A DNA stretch of 64,000 nt from Hofstenia miamia (Eukaryota > Xenacoelomorpha > Acoela > Hofsteniidae), in NCBI GenBank assembly GCA_900660155.1, contig CABFPE010000053.1, positions 397,368 through 461,367 of the forward strand, given 5' to 3'. Shown piece after piece: positions 22,701-35,600 of the stretch (position 1 is its first letter; each line of letters starts with the position of its first letter). A model generated the notes under the pieces. The model worked only from the letters and a program-made list of their open reading frames with translations, made no database searches and was not told the DNA's origin. The translations under genes and the position numbers were made by a program.

Positions 22701-25700
22701 TGAGAATAGTACTTTTCAAAAAGTGTTGTACATTTTGTATTTTTTCTGTGTGGTGATATCAACAAGGAAGTACTATACAAGAACCAATTCTTGAGTTTGG
22801 CAAAGATTCAAATGATAGCAATCTCATCTAATTTGCTCTTTCATAATTGATCTCTCATTCTGTGGGAGATAGAAAAAATTAACATGGGATCTTCAGTTAG
22901 ATAGATTGAAATTAGCCATAGAGCAGACTTAGCATTACAATCTGGTGCAGATGTTTCTTTAAAAAATGTCTGCTTAAAATCTGTTTGATCTTTACCTTCC
23001 AATGACTACTGGATGTTAAGTAGTAGATGTTCAGCTGAGTAATGATAAGATTCAGAGAGAGAGTGTATCAATATTGCAGGCCAACTGTTGTCAGTAAGGC
23101 AATTAGCTTTGATGTTTGACTATATATTGTTTACTTCATTTAGTACATTGAAAATTAAATGAATGCACATGATACATGAATGTATTGAATAAAACTGCAA
23201 GTAAGTTTCAGAAGTCTTGTAAACTGAGAAAAAAAGTCTTGAGGGCTTAGAATAAAAAAGTTATCAATGCTGAATTCTAACTCATAAATTTCAGATAACA
23301 CTACTATGAAAGAAATCTTGTAGAATTTTCACTAGGCATACCTTGTTAGCTTTTGCTAAGTGGTAGGATAAAGAGAATTTGTCCATTAATTTAGAGTCTG
23401 AAAGTTGATTGTTCTTTTGAAAATCAATAATTATGATATTCTCCAGAGATAAGTTAATTTGAGCTTGTAACACTAGATTATCCTTGTACATAACCAGACA
23501 GTGAAGTTTGGTAAGGTGAAACTCAGCATAAAAACAAGTATGCACTGTACTGTGAAACTATGATCAATTTATTTCTTCTGACATGGAATGAGGATAGAAT
23601 ATCAAAGTGTTAATAGCAGGACATTTCTCAGCATCTATTAGGAATGGCATTGTGGAGAAGCTGATTTTATGATGTGTTGCATCTAGTTGCTTGTTGATAG
23701 CTGTTTTCATTTCCAGTGTTATGTGAGATTTAATTATGTGGAAATCCAAACAAGTTGTGATAAAGGATGGGTGGAGAGTTTCATTGCTGAGAGTTGATAC
23801 ATGAGAGTGTCATTGTTCATAACATTCCTTAGATCATTGTTGAGAGGCAGATCTCTGGCTAGATGCAGAGGATAGGAGGAAGTGTGAGTGAAGCATTTTC
23901 TAGATTGCAGTAAAACCAATGGTTGTAATGCCAACTCTTCAGGTATTGACAATTATAAAGTCAATATAGCAGATGGAGTTTGTTCAGTGCTTGTCATTGA
24001 CCTCTTTGGGTTTATTGACTACCCATGCTGTACCACAGGTAGGAACTCTGTGAGGTTGAGTGATCACTTGAACTGGCTCCACTCTCCATTCTGTATCATG
24101 GGGAGGAGGTGGGGTTCAAAGCACCAACATGTATATCTGTTGTGTGTCATTGAATCACTGCTCATGTACTATGAATGTAGTTTCTGCTAACTTGTTGATC
24201 AGATGCAAGGGCGGACTCCTAGTATGGTGTGTGTGTTGGACTTGATGTCTAAAATTAGATGGCTCCTGTGGCATTTCACTATTACTACTGTTTGGATGAG
24301 ATAGCACTTTTTTTCATCAGTGTTTGAACTAAATATATAATTTAAATCAGTATCCCAATTTTCAGAACTGTAATTGTTATTTGTGTACACCCAGCAGGGC
24401 CACAATGTACATATGTCTTTGATTACAACCTTAGCATATGTCACATAACTGTCATATTGTCCCTCCTGAATGTCATCTAGCTCAGGCATTTCAAGGTATG
24501 TATCCATATTATAAGTTATAATTTCAAAATCTTTTTGTTGTTGATTTTTGTGTGTTCAATATCTTAATAGATTATTATTGTGATCTAAGACTTTTGTGAT
24601 TGTATAAGGACTGGACCATTAAGTTCCTAACTTCTTTGTTTGCTTGATGTCCAATGCTTTGACTGGTGTGAAGTAGTAGACTTTATTGCCTACTTTGTAT
24701 GGTTCTCCATACATGTGTTTGTTATAGTTGCATACTTGTCATACTGTGCTTTTCTTGTTGTACATTCAGATGGTTTTGTGTATTTCTTGAAGCTCATTTA
24801 TCAGATCATTTACATAATTGTTTGTTGCAGGTGTTTTATGCTTTTTATATAGCATAGTTATTGGTGTTGCTGCTTCATGACCAAAGGTTGCTTTGAATGG
24901 TGTCATTCCAGTTGTTGAATGTGCAGATGTGTTATAGAAGTATTCTATGTGTGGTATAATAATTCACCAATATTCCCTCTGATTCATGTTGTAGTGATGC
25001 TTATCAATTAGATTAAAGTTATATTTAAGCATTCAACTACACCATTACTTTGTTGATGGTATGGTGCTGCATGTTCATGTAGTATCTCAAGTTGTTGTAA
25101 CAGTTCTTGTGTTAGTAAACCTTCAAATTGTGTACTGTGATCAGGTACAGTTGGTGACATAGGTCTGAAGCATAGTATCCAGATGTGTAGTAAGGCTGTT
25201 GCTACTGTGTGCACTGTTTGGTCAATGATTGGAACCATTTGTGAATATTTGGGAAAATTGTCCTCTATCATTATCTTATTGTCCTCTCATTATCTTTAGA
25301 AAATTGTTCAATATCAATGTGTACAATTTTATTTGGAGTTGATGATGTACTTTTTTGAAGTTTACTACACTGAGTAGGAAAATGTGATGTATTACTAAGA
25401 ATGCAAGTTTTACACTTTTCAATTACATCAAAAAGGATTGTGTGCAGACTGGTACAAATAAACTGTGTATTGAATGTGCATTTAGTTTGTATTACTCCCA
25501 TATGATCTTGTTCATGGCATTTTCTAGCTATATCTTTTTTATAAGAGCAATGAGGTTGTGGTGCTTACCTGTTATGAATAGAATGGTTAATTCCCATTTG
25601 TAAATGTTAAAATATTTTACTAATATATTGTTTAATGGTGTTTTGTTATCTTTGATGGTATTTTCAATTTGTTTTAATTGTATATTGTTTTGTTGGTGTT

Positions 25701-28700
25701 TGATTATTTTCTTTTTGGTAATCTCCTCTTTTAGGTGGATGTCAAGTATTGGGTGACCTTGACAGTTAATTTCTGGAATGTTATCATATGCTTCTTTCAA
25801 GATAAAAGGAAATGGTACTTTACCATGTTCCTGTTTTGTTTCATCATGATGATATTGTGGAAGAGCTGTCATGAGATCAGCATTGGTGTGTTGTTTCCCT
25901 TTCCAGTGAATTATTGTAAAGTTAAATTTGGTCAGACATTCCATCTATTTCAATGATATTCAATGATATTCAAGTGATCACCAGAGAATTTCTTAAGTCA
26001 GCTTATTTTGGAATTATCAGTTCTTACAGGGAAATGTGGTTGGCCTAACAAGAAATAATGAAATTTCTTTAAGCTTTATATGAGAGACAACATTTTGATC
26101 TTGGTGGATCTGTAATTTAATTCAGCAGGTTCGAGCTTGCAGCTAAAGAATTGTATAAGTGTTTCAATGCCACAGAGCTGGCATCAGTCTTTGATGAAAT
26201 ATTTAGAGAAATCAGGTGGGGAGAGTTCTGACTTAAGGTTGTTAAGTTCATTTTGATGTTTCCAACTCCATTCAAAAGGTGTTTTGGATTTTAGTAGGTT
26301 TGACATTTTTATTATTTTTTCAGATATGTTTGGAATGAAAGCCTGATAATAGTTGAAAAAGCTGAGGATAAGTTAGATGTTTTTTGTTGTTTGGATGTGT
26401 TATCTTAGCTATTGTGCACATTGGTACCCACCAGTATGCTTTGCAAAGATCAAGGGTAGTGAAATATGAGTTCTGGCATGTGGTGTACAAAATTTTGTCA
26501 ATGTGTTGTTACAGATATGCATTTTTTGTGTGATATCATTAAGCTTGTGAAAATCTATACAGAGATGATATTTATCACTTAGCTTAAATGAATACTGTTC
26601 AATAAATCTGTAATGATCTTATAGTACTTGTGTTTTAGATGCTCAAGAGGTGGTCATAATAGTTGGCACATAGGTTTCTTATGGATTGTATTAATACAGT
26701 CCTCCTCACCTATTGCTTTTTTCTATACTGGTGGTAACAAAGTTTAAAATGGAGCAATGCCTTTGGAGTATCTCATTTAATTGTTCAATCTCATTAAGAG
26801 TTAGTTGTGGATAAATTTGCTTATTGATGGTGGGGATGGTGATGGTTTCACTATCAGTTTCCATTAATTTGAGTGACAAGATTGGTTTGTTTTTGGTGTG
26901 GACCACATTGATGATCAGAGGTGTAAAGACTTTAATGCTATCTGATGTTATTGTAATTAACCTGTTGCTCTTTTGGTAACTTTGTTATCATGACCCTTCA
27001 AAATGGGACCTCATATTACTACCTTTTTGGCATTCATTCTCTGCTGATTATTTATCACAATGTCAGAGTATAGTTGTTGTCTAGATTGTAGCATAACAAA
27101 ACACCAGGTGAAAGGCTCAATTTTGATGGATTATCAATTAGTGGTAATATCTTTGTTTGTTGGATCAATCTTTAGTGTTTTATCAATGAAATTAATTATG
27201 CATGTTGGCTTAGATTTGATGCTGGTCTCTACAGATGGCATAGCATTTTTGTGGTGCTAATTTGCTTAGAAGTTTTAGCTGTAAACATTTTAGTGTTAGC
27301 ATTGAATTTTATTTGATTGGAATTCTTGTGTAATTATCAATTTGAAGCTTGGTGTCAACAGCTTTTTTGATAGATGTGAGTAATTTATCTTCCAGACCAA
27401 ATTTTTGCTCAAATCTATGATGGATTCACAGTGGCAGGCCATATGTGATATGTGTGATGAGGTCATGGGATGAGTATTCATTGAGCAGATGTCTACTTGT
27501 AGAATATATACTTCAATATCATCATTGCTTTGGTAAGTGGTGATGTTGAGTAAAATTTTGTATTGACTGCATGCAGTCAGAGTGTGGAAGTGATCATAGA
27601 AGTTTGGATCAGAAGCTCGTAATTAGATTTAGTGGCAGTATCAAGTGTAAGATAGTACTTGCAGGCTTTCCCTGTTAGGAAGATTTTGTTCATAAGAGAA
27701 GAACCATTCATCAAAGGTTGGTAATGTGCCATCAGCTTTTCTAGAAAAGTGGCATGGTGGCATCCTGATTTTTAAGTTCTCATCTATTGCCACTGGCAGA
27801 AAATTGGAACAAAATGATGGTTTGTTTTGTTGTGGGCTTTTGATAGCTCTTAATCTGCTATTGATTAGGTCTAATTTATCATTTAAATTATTGAGTTTTG
27901 GATTGTTAATAGGTTACTGAGGGAATTGTGTCCTTGGTGTTGTTAATTTGCTAATGGTTATCAGCATTGATTGAGATGGTTTAATGTTTGCTATGATGTT
28001 TATCTTGATGTCCTGTCTTTTGAACTATCAAAGTGGGCTCCATTATAGTAAGAGGAGCTTGTATAGTATTCAAATTCTCTTTGACATTTTGCAAATTTTT
28101 TAGGTGCATTTTTGTATTCTCCACTTGTTGTTCTAGAATTTGTTTTTTGCTTCCTGTGATATCAGGTAGCTGGTCAATTTAATGTTCTGTTCATTACATT
28201 CTTAAACTTGTTTGAACAAGATGGTATTGTGTTCCAAAACTCTGTAGTCTTCATGATGTGTCATTTGTATTTCATCATGCAGACATTTGTTTTGTTCCTC
28301 TAATTCCTCAAATTCTGTGTAGTAGCATTGATTTTCTTTTGCACTATTTAATATTCTTGTAAGATTTTGTATTTGTCTTGTTTCAAGATAGTGACTTCAT
28401 TCAAGAGATTGCAGTTCTCTTGGTGGATTTGATCAAATCATTTACAGTTTTCTATTTGTATGAGGTCAATTTTCTCCTTGAGATTTTGGAGTTCATTTTT
28501 GAAGGAAATGTTTTTTTGATGAGTTGTTCCTTTGTAAGAGAATCATATTGCAATGGTGGGGTTTGACTGGCTTGTTGTTTTTTTGTTTTTGCTGATGTGT
28601 ATTTGGCATTATTTTTCTGCTTGTAGTTCAAGAGACTTCAAAGTGGATTGTTGACTAGCATTTAAGAGGTAGGTTTAGGGTATGCTTAAAATTTTTTTTG
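19779..28700 (-). mobile_element. Antisense Ty3/gypsy-type LTR retrotransposon fossil
   Basis: Minus-strand coding remnants run in Ty3/gypsy order from right to left. A gag/protease part with coiled-coil character lies at about 28600-27000, reverse transcriptase at about 26900-26000 and the RNase H end at about 25990-25530 (with IIHWKGKQHTNAD). Integrase is at about 25500-25000, with VPDHSTQFEG and HQQSNGVVE. A further region follows downstream of pol (about 24900-19800). It is heavily broken, with well over ten breaks, and no paired LTRs are recognised, so it is older than the sense element at 29.9-38.5 kb. A solo LTR sits at its left side. The block 20219-22294 is repeated at 22296-24369 across an N, probably an assembly effect. 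Confidence 0.85.
20219..24369. repeat. 2.08-kb direct duplication meeting at a single N (likely unmerged contig overlap)
   Basis: 20219-22294 and 22296-24369 are the same sequence apart from small differences such as a TG-run length change near 22149 versus 24226. The left copy ends exactly at the N (22295) and the right copy begins just after it. The end of one contig therefore equals the start of the next, the pattern of two overlapping contigs scaffolded without merging. Confidence 0.88.
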
Positions 28701-29299
28701 TAAATTAATGGCACTAGAAATGGTAGCTTTCCACTGCAATCCCAATTGTATTGGGATCAATCTTCTTTTCCAATAAGATTCTGTTTATTTCTTTAGGCTA
28801 TTTTGGTGTTTCCTCTAACAGTGGTATAGTTAATTATAAACAATACCTGTTCTCAGAGTTCTGCAGTGGTCACAATATAGCATTGGCATGGAAATCAGAA
28901 CATTCCTAATTTGTTATCTAATGAAGGATTCATGTTGAGCATGGATTTGCTGGTGCTAAAGTAAATAATTACCTCCTCCTATCAGAATAGTAGTATAAAA
29001 GCAAGCATACAACAACACAAATGGACTTTTGACCCTGGCAGGCATTTTGAAAATGTATGCTGCTATGTTTTCTATTTTTTAATAATTCTGCATAAGCTAT
29101 TAAAATTTGATACACAGGAAATATCTTTCTTATATTCTATTTTTTGTAAAACTATAATTCTATTTTTTATATCAAATCTGTATGTTTGACAAATCTGAAT
29201 AAGGAAATTTTAGATGACAAACATATTCCTCAGCATGTTATGAGTTCTGTCCTGTCAGAATTCAAAATTTTGTCTCATGCAGATGCTAAATAACTATGC
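28701..29299. other. Unassigned AT-rich sequence
   Basis: No gene, LTR end or clear repeat boundary seen. A CTCCTCCTATCA-containing patch near 28975 resembles one near 18078 and may be a shared repeat. Confidence 0.35.
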
Positions 29300-29654
29300 C
29301 AGGATTTTTTAGTCTTGAGTTGCTCAATCTGAATTTTAGTTTTTATGTTTTGAGTTTGAGTTTGAGTATATCTTTAAAGAAAACTCTTAGTTCAATCAAG
29401 TTTTTTTCTAATCCCAAGTGTTTTAGAGTAAAAAATGTTTATGTTACAATAATTCCATGTTATATAAGCTAAAAAATAGTTATTTGCAATTGATAAAGAC
29501 ATTGAAATTTCAGATAATTAAATTTTGTGTTACTTTTGAGTGGATTTTCAATTGAGTTCAAGTTTTGATGATTTCTTTTCCAAGTTCTTCCGATCAAGTT
29601 TTGCAAGTTTATTTGAGTTTGAGTGCTTAACATTGCAAGTACTTAAAAATCCTG
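29300..29654 (-). mobile_element. hAT-type MITE, copy 2, 355 bp
   Basis: The ends are CAGGATTTTTTAGTCTTGAG and TACTTAAAAATCCTG. AACTATGC flanks it exactly on both sides (29292-29299 and 29655-29662), an 8-bp duplication. It is the reverse complement relative of 17282-17613. It is noncoding and nonautonomous. Confidence 0.88.
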
Positions 29655-29870
29655 AACTATGCTAAGCAAATATCCAGGTGAGCTGAAAATTTTTCCAAAA
29701 AATATATCAATTTACAATAAAAAGCAAAACTTCCTATGAAAACAAAATGCCATCTACTTTTCTTTGTTCCTTTACCAATTCATTATTTGCCCTAAACAGA
29801 TCAGTAAGCTAATACTTTTATCTTTTAGTTTGACTTTTGCACCAAGCTTATGGTTTTACTTAGCAATTAG
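29655..29870. other. Spacer before the 5' LTR
   Basis: Short AT-rich sequence without a recognisable feature. Confidence 0.4.
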
Positions 29871-30340
29871 TGTAGAGTCACTCAGGACCTTTCTTTTATT
29901 TTGTTTCAATTTTTGGCACTCTCAAATAAATTTGGTGCTATTTAGTCTAGTGATTTTATTAATTTGTAATCTTTTCAAACTTAAGTTTCAAACTTAGTGA
30001 TTGTCCCCTCAAGCTTTGGATTACGTGTAATTGCTCAGTAAATTTGTGAGGGAAACAAACTTTTGTAAAAATGGTAAATATTTACCTTTTTTTGTAAAAA
30101 ACTTGAGACACACAATTAGCACCTTAGATTGTAAGGATGGATTCTAAAGGCTTGGCTTCAGTGAGATGCCATGTGAATTGGTTGCTACTTAAACCATCTT
30201 GGAATTACTTTTTTCTACAATGAAATTGGCGAATTGCCAATCTTCATTTGTTTTGTTAGAGAGTGGGTTGCTCTCAGCAATGGTAATCTTCTGCAACCTT
30301 CATACTGCTTGAGCTGCTAGATGCACCCTGTGATTCTACA
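29871..30340 (+). repeat. 5' LTR of the sense Ty3/gypsy fossil
   Basis: It begins TGTAGAGTCACTCAGG and ends GATTCTACA, the same TG...CA termini as the 3' LTR. The flank before it (TTAG) differs by one base from the flank after the 3' LTR (ATAG). Confidence 0.9.
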
Positions 30341-31152
30341 TGGTGACCCTGACGTGATTTGTTTAACAAGTGGAGCACCTACCTTCACTCAGTCTACCCT
30401 TTCTCAAGTTGCAACACTAACTACAGTAGCCACACCAAGTTCTTGTACCCCAAGTGTAACAGTTGTGCCTCCAGCACCCATGAACGTTTCAATTACTCCC
30501 ACTACTATGATTGTTCCACCTTCTTCTCTGAGTGACCCTATCAGGCCCTCAACAACTCACAGACCAGCCTTCACTCAGTCCATTCTGCCTACCAAAGCAC
30601 CAGGGAATGAACAATTGAATCTTTTCAATATACACTCAGTGCTGCCTAAATTCACTGGCAAAATAGATGAAATCTCACAGTCGTTCAACAAGTGGCTCTT
30701 TCTGTTTGAGCTTACAATGAAGCAGTATAAAACCACTCAAGACGCTGCTGCTGCTCAATTCCCCATGTTCCTTCAAGGCCTTGCGTACAATCAGTACATG
30801 ATGCTGGATAGGGAAGTTAAGACAAATTGTCAGTTACTCATTGGTCACTTTGAGGACCACTACAAAGCATCTCACATCAAACAGCAATATAAGACGCTCT
30901 TATGTGATCTTTCCTTCAAGGAGGGAGACAATGTGAGAACCTACATTACACAAGTTGATAGACTTTTTCGCCTCAGCAAACTAACTCTGGAATACTCAAG
31001 ACACAATCTCTTCTCTTACATTTGTTAGGGATTTCCTTCTACCATCAGGAGCTGCCTCAAACTTAAATGTGATCTGGAAGATGATTTGAACTCTATTATT
31101 AAGAAGGCAATTAGCATTGTTTATATGCTACAGAATACTACACACATTGAGA

Positions 31153-32679
31153 GAGATGCTGGTGACCTGAAGACGGGTCAAACTTCCCACAAAGTCTTAA
31201 CCTCCTCAAGTTCTGCTACAGTGCAGAAGAAGACAGACACTGAAAGACAGTCAGCTCACATTCATACCCAGAGTGGGTCAGTTATCTACCTAATTGCAGA
31301 TGGGGATGGTATCATCATCAATGAGCCTTCTGTTGAAGCATGTACTCCCAACACCCTGGTTGAGTCTGTCAACCATTTAAATTAGTTGGAGTGCTGTCTT
31401 CTGAAAACAGTGTGAATGATGTTTCAGTGATAACTTTGTTGCTACACACTAACATCATCCCTGAGGACGTGAACGGATTGCTGATTAATGCCACCATTGA
31501 TACAGGAGCTTCTGTATCCATCATCAGTGACACCTGTTCCAACAAGCTTTGCCTACATAGAGAAGATCTGTTACCTTCCACCGCCTGTTTATTGGACGCT
31601 TCAGGGAATACTATTTCACTGAAGGGCCAGAGTAACAACCTCGAGTTGCTCATCCATCAGGAATGTTTTTGTGTGGACCTTATTGTGGTTGACACCTGCA
31701 GTCAGCCTCTACTGTATGATTTCATTCTTGGGAACAACTTCCTTGAGAGAAATGCATGTGTAATCAATTATGGAACCAACACTCTCTCTATTTGCGAAAG
31801 TGAGTTTAAGGAGAAACTTATTACTACTTGTAACCAAGAAATCTTGTTAACTTTAACCAATACTATCGTTGGGGAACCATGGCACTGGCAATGAGTTGCT
31901 GTCACTACAAGCTCTNGAGATGCTGGTGACCTGAAGACTGGTCAAACTACCACTAAGTCATTAACCTCGTCAAGTTCTGCTACAGTGCAGAAGAAGACAG
32001 ACACTGAAAGACAGTCAGCTCACATTCATACCCAGAGTGGGTCAGTTATCTACCTAATTGCAGATGGGGATGGTATCATCATCAATGAGCCTTCTGTTGA
32101 AGCATGTACTCCCAACACCCTGGTTGAGTCTGTCAACCATTTAAATTAGTTGGAGTGCTGTCTTCTGAAAACAGTGTGAATGATGTTTCAGTGATAACTT
32201 TGTTGCTACACACTAACATCATCCCTGAGGACGTGAACGGATTGCTGATTAATGCCACCATTGATACAGGAGCTTCTGTATCCATCATCAGTGACACCTG
32301 TTCCAACAAGCTTTGCCTACATAGAGAAGATCTGTTACCTTCCACCGCCTGTTTATTGGACGCTTCAGGGAATACTATTTCACTGAAGGGCCAGAGTAAC
32401 AACCTCGAGTTGCTCATCCATCAGGAATGTTTTTGTGTGGACCTTATTGTGGTTGACACCTGCAGTCAGCCTCTACTGTATGATTTCATTCTTGGGAACA
32501 ACTTCCTTGAGAGAAATGCATGTGTAATCAATTATGGAACCAACACTCTCTCTATTTGTGAAAGTGAGTTTAAGGAGAAACTTATTACTACTTGTAACCA
32601 AGAAATCTTGTTAACTTTAACCAATACTATCGTTGGGGAACCATGGCACTGGCAATGAGTTGCTGTCACTACAAGCTCT
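31153..32679. repeat. 764-bp direct duplication meeting at a single N (likely unmerged contig overlap)
   Basis: 31153-31915 recurs at 31917-32679. The left copy stops at the N (31916) and the right copy starts right after it. Most of the block is identical, but several differences cluster in the first 60 bases after the N, where contig-end quality is usually poor or another allele may be sampled. Confidence 0.85.
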
Positions 32680-35600
32680 CCTTACAAGGGGGACGTCATG
32701 ATCTCTGGACAAAGGGGAAAACACCTTCATGGTTTACATCTTTGTCCTATTTCTTGTGGAAGGACTTACATTACTGTGCTCAATAGTTCTGCACACCTGA
32801 TCCAAATGGATCCCACAAAGATATCTATCATTGTGATGCTGGTCCAACTCAAACTCAGAGCTGCAGCCTGTCTGTCCATTCTCACTGCAATTCATGATCT
32901 AAGTGAACCAAGTGATCCAGTCCAGATCCCAGTTGTAATTGAGAGAACTCATGGACATCTGAGTCAACAAAAACATGACGCACTCTCTGCCTTCTTATGC
33001 CAGCATCACAATGTGTTTAATTATGGATCAATCAGTGTTGGAAAAGCTGTTGGGGAACAACATGTCATCGAAACTAAGAGTGATCACCCCATTCAGTTGC
33101 CGGTTCAATGGGTACCTGAGAACTTAAGAGCAGAGTATGAGCAGATCCTTAGCAACCTCATGGAAAGCGGGATGATACAGAATAGTAATAGTCCATATGC
33201 TGCACCTATGGTGTTCATTTGCCAAGGCGAGAAGTACTGCCTCTGCATCGACTTCTGATGATTAAATGATATCATAACTAAATATGCATATCTGTTACCT
33301 AGCATTGAGGATGTACTCTGTGATGCCAGCAAGTACAAGTTATTTTCATGCTTGGATCTCTGTAAAGCCTATTGGCAGATACTAATGAAGCCTGCTAACA
33401 TTCCAAAAACCACTTTTATTATGCCTTACAGCCTCTTTGAGTGGAAGTACATGGCCTTCAGGCTTTGTAACACTCTGGGCACATTTCAGCATTATGTCAC
33501 ACATGTACTACAGAATGGGGCCAATGTTCTCGAACCTGGGATTACTGCATACATGGACAATATTCTCATTGCTGGACACACATTCTCAGATCAATTAGAT
33601 AAACTGGGTCACACTCTTATGATCCTGTATGACTCTGGACTCCAGGTAAATGGAAATAAATGTTCACTCATTTTGCCATGAATTACCTTCTTAGGAAGGG
33701 TGATCGAACCTGGGAGAATATCAATTAAGAACAATGCAAAAGACCATCTTGATCAAATTGAGACTCTAAGCTCATGCAAGGACGTCCAATGCCTGATGGG
33801 CTTTCTTAATTACTATGGCTCCTTCATTTCTGAACTAGCCAACTGAACCAAGCATATATCCAATCTACTTTGAAAGAACACTGAATTCTGTTGGACCTGG
33901 GCTGAACAAGAAGAGCTGGATGCTGTGAAGCAAGAGCTCAGACAGATTCCCAGTCTGAATACGCCTGACTATACAAAGGAATTCATTGTTGATTGCAATG
34001 CAAGTTCAGTCACCATCAGTCAGAATCTCCACAATGCCAAGCTAAATTATGGAGCAACAAAGTTTGAGATGCTAGCACTCATCAAGAGTCTGAAGAAGTT
34101 CTGATTCTTCATCTTAGGTTGCCAATTCATTGTTTGTACCAACAACTCCACACTAGCATGGCTTAAGAAATTCTCTGGTGACAAGTCAAACATCGTCACC
34201 CAATGGTTGGAATACCTTAACAACTTCTCTTTTACAATCACTCATCACCCTGGGAGATTGCATCTCAATGCTGATTATTTCACCACTCTGCCAAGTTATG
34301 AGAGAGACCTGTGAAAGCCGCCAGGTGAAAAAAATCCATTTGGATTCATACCAGCCTGTGAGTATGAGCTCCTCCCTGATATCAATGCAGATTGAAATGG
34401 GAAAGTGATCCTCCCCATTATGGGGAAGGAGGAGATTTCAGAAAAGGAAATTGCTATCCATCAATTACATGACAAAGTCTTATTCGAAATTGTCTTTAAG
34501 ATCAAGCACCCTGACCATGCTATCAGTGACTTTGCTAAGAGATACTTTCAATGTTATCATTGGAAGCTTACTGAAGCTGGACTCCTCTATGTGCATAGTC
34601 GGAACAACTGTCTGGCAATCCCAGAGTATTTCAAGTGAGAGCTGGTCCAGAAGATCCATGAATGTGGTCATCGCAGGATTATCCAGATGGAGAGAACCTT
34701 TAATGCTCATTATGTCACCATCAGTATTAGAGCTACTGTACAGGACGTGATTGATAAGTGTGAAGCATGCTTGCTTCAAGGAGCTGGACACTTTTCAGAG
34801 CAGAGAGCCGAGCTCCACAGTTGAGTCACCAAAAGAACCAATGAAGTGGTCCGCATGGACATTGAAATCTATCAAGGGATGAGCAAGGATTTCAATATCT
34901 GTTGGTCTTGATAGACCACTTCACCAAGTATGCACGACTCATTCCTCTTGACAATACCACTGCAGAAGTCATCTGCAAAAGAATCATCAAAGACTGGATC
35001 TTTAAACTCAGGCCTATGGAGTGTCTGGTCCCTGACCATGGTCCTCAGTTCAAGAGCTCTTTAATGTACACTCTCATGAAAGAACTTGAAATCGTACACG
35101 ATTTCACCACTGCTTACCATCTGCAGTCAAATGGCGTCATCGAGTGACTGAACTGAACCATCATTAAACTGATCAGAGTTGCTTTAGCCCACACTGCCAG
35201 CCTAAACTGGAGATGCATCATCGAAGCAGTCGAATTCTTTTACAATCCTGCTGTGCACTCCACCACCAAAGTGAGCCCTTTCAAAGCCATGTTTGGCTGC
35301 GAAACAAACACTCCTTTGTCTATCATGTTCCTGGACTACAACAAGCCAACCTTGGAGAATTTTGTGAACTGGATGCTACAGGAGTTCCAGGAAGTGCACC
35401 TCTCTATCTGCCGGAATACCAATCAGTCTGTTGTTTGCCAGAAAAGAAACTTCGACAAAAAGCTGTATGGCGAACCTCATAAGAATGGAGCTTCTGTATT
35501 TGCTTACTTTCCTCATCAGGTTACTGATGCTAACCAAGGACAAAAACTTGCCACTAATTGGCAAGGACCTTTTAAAATAGTCAAGATGTTAGATCACCAC

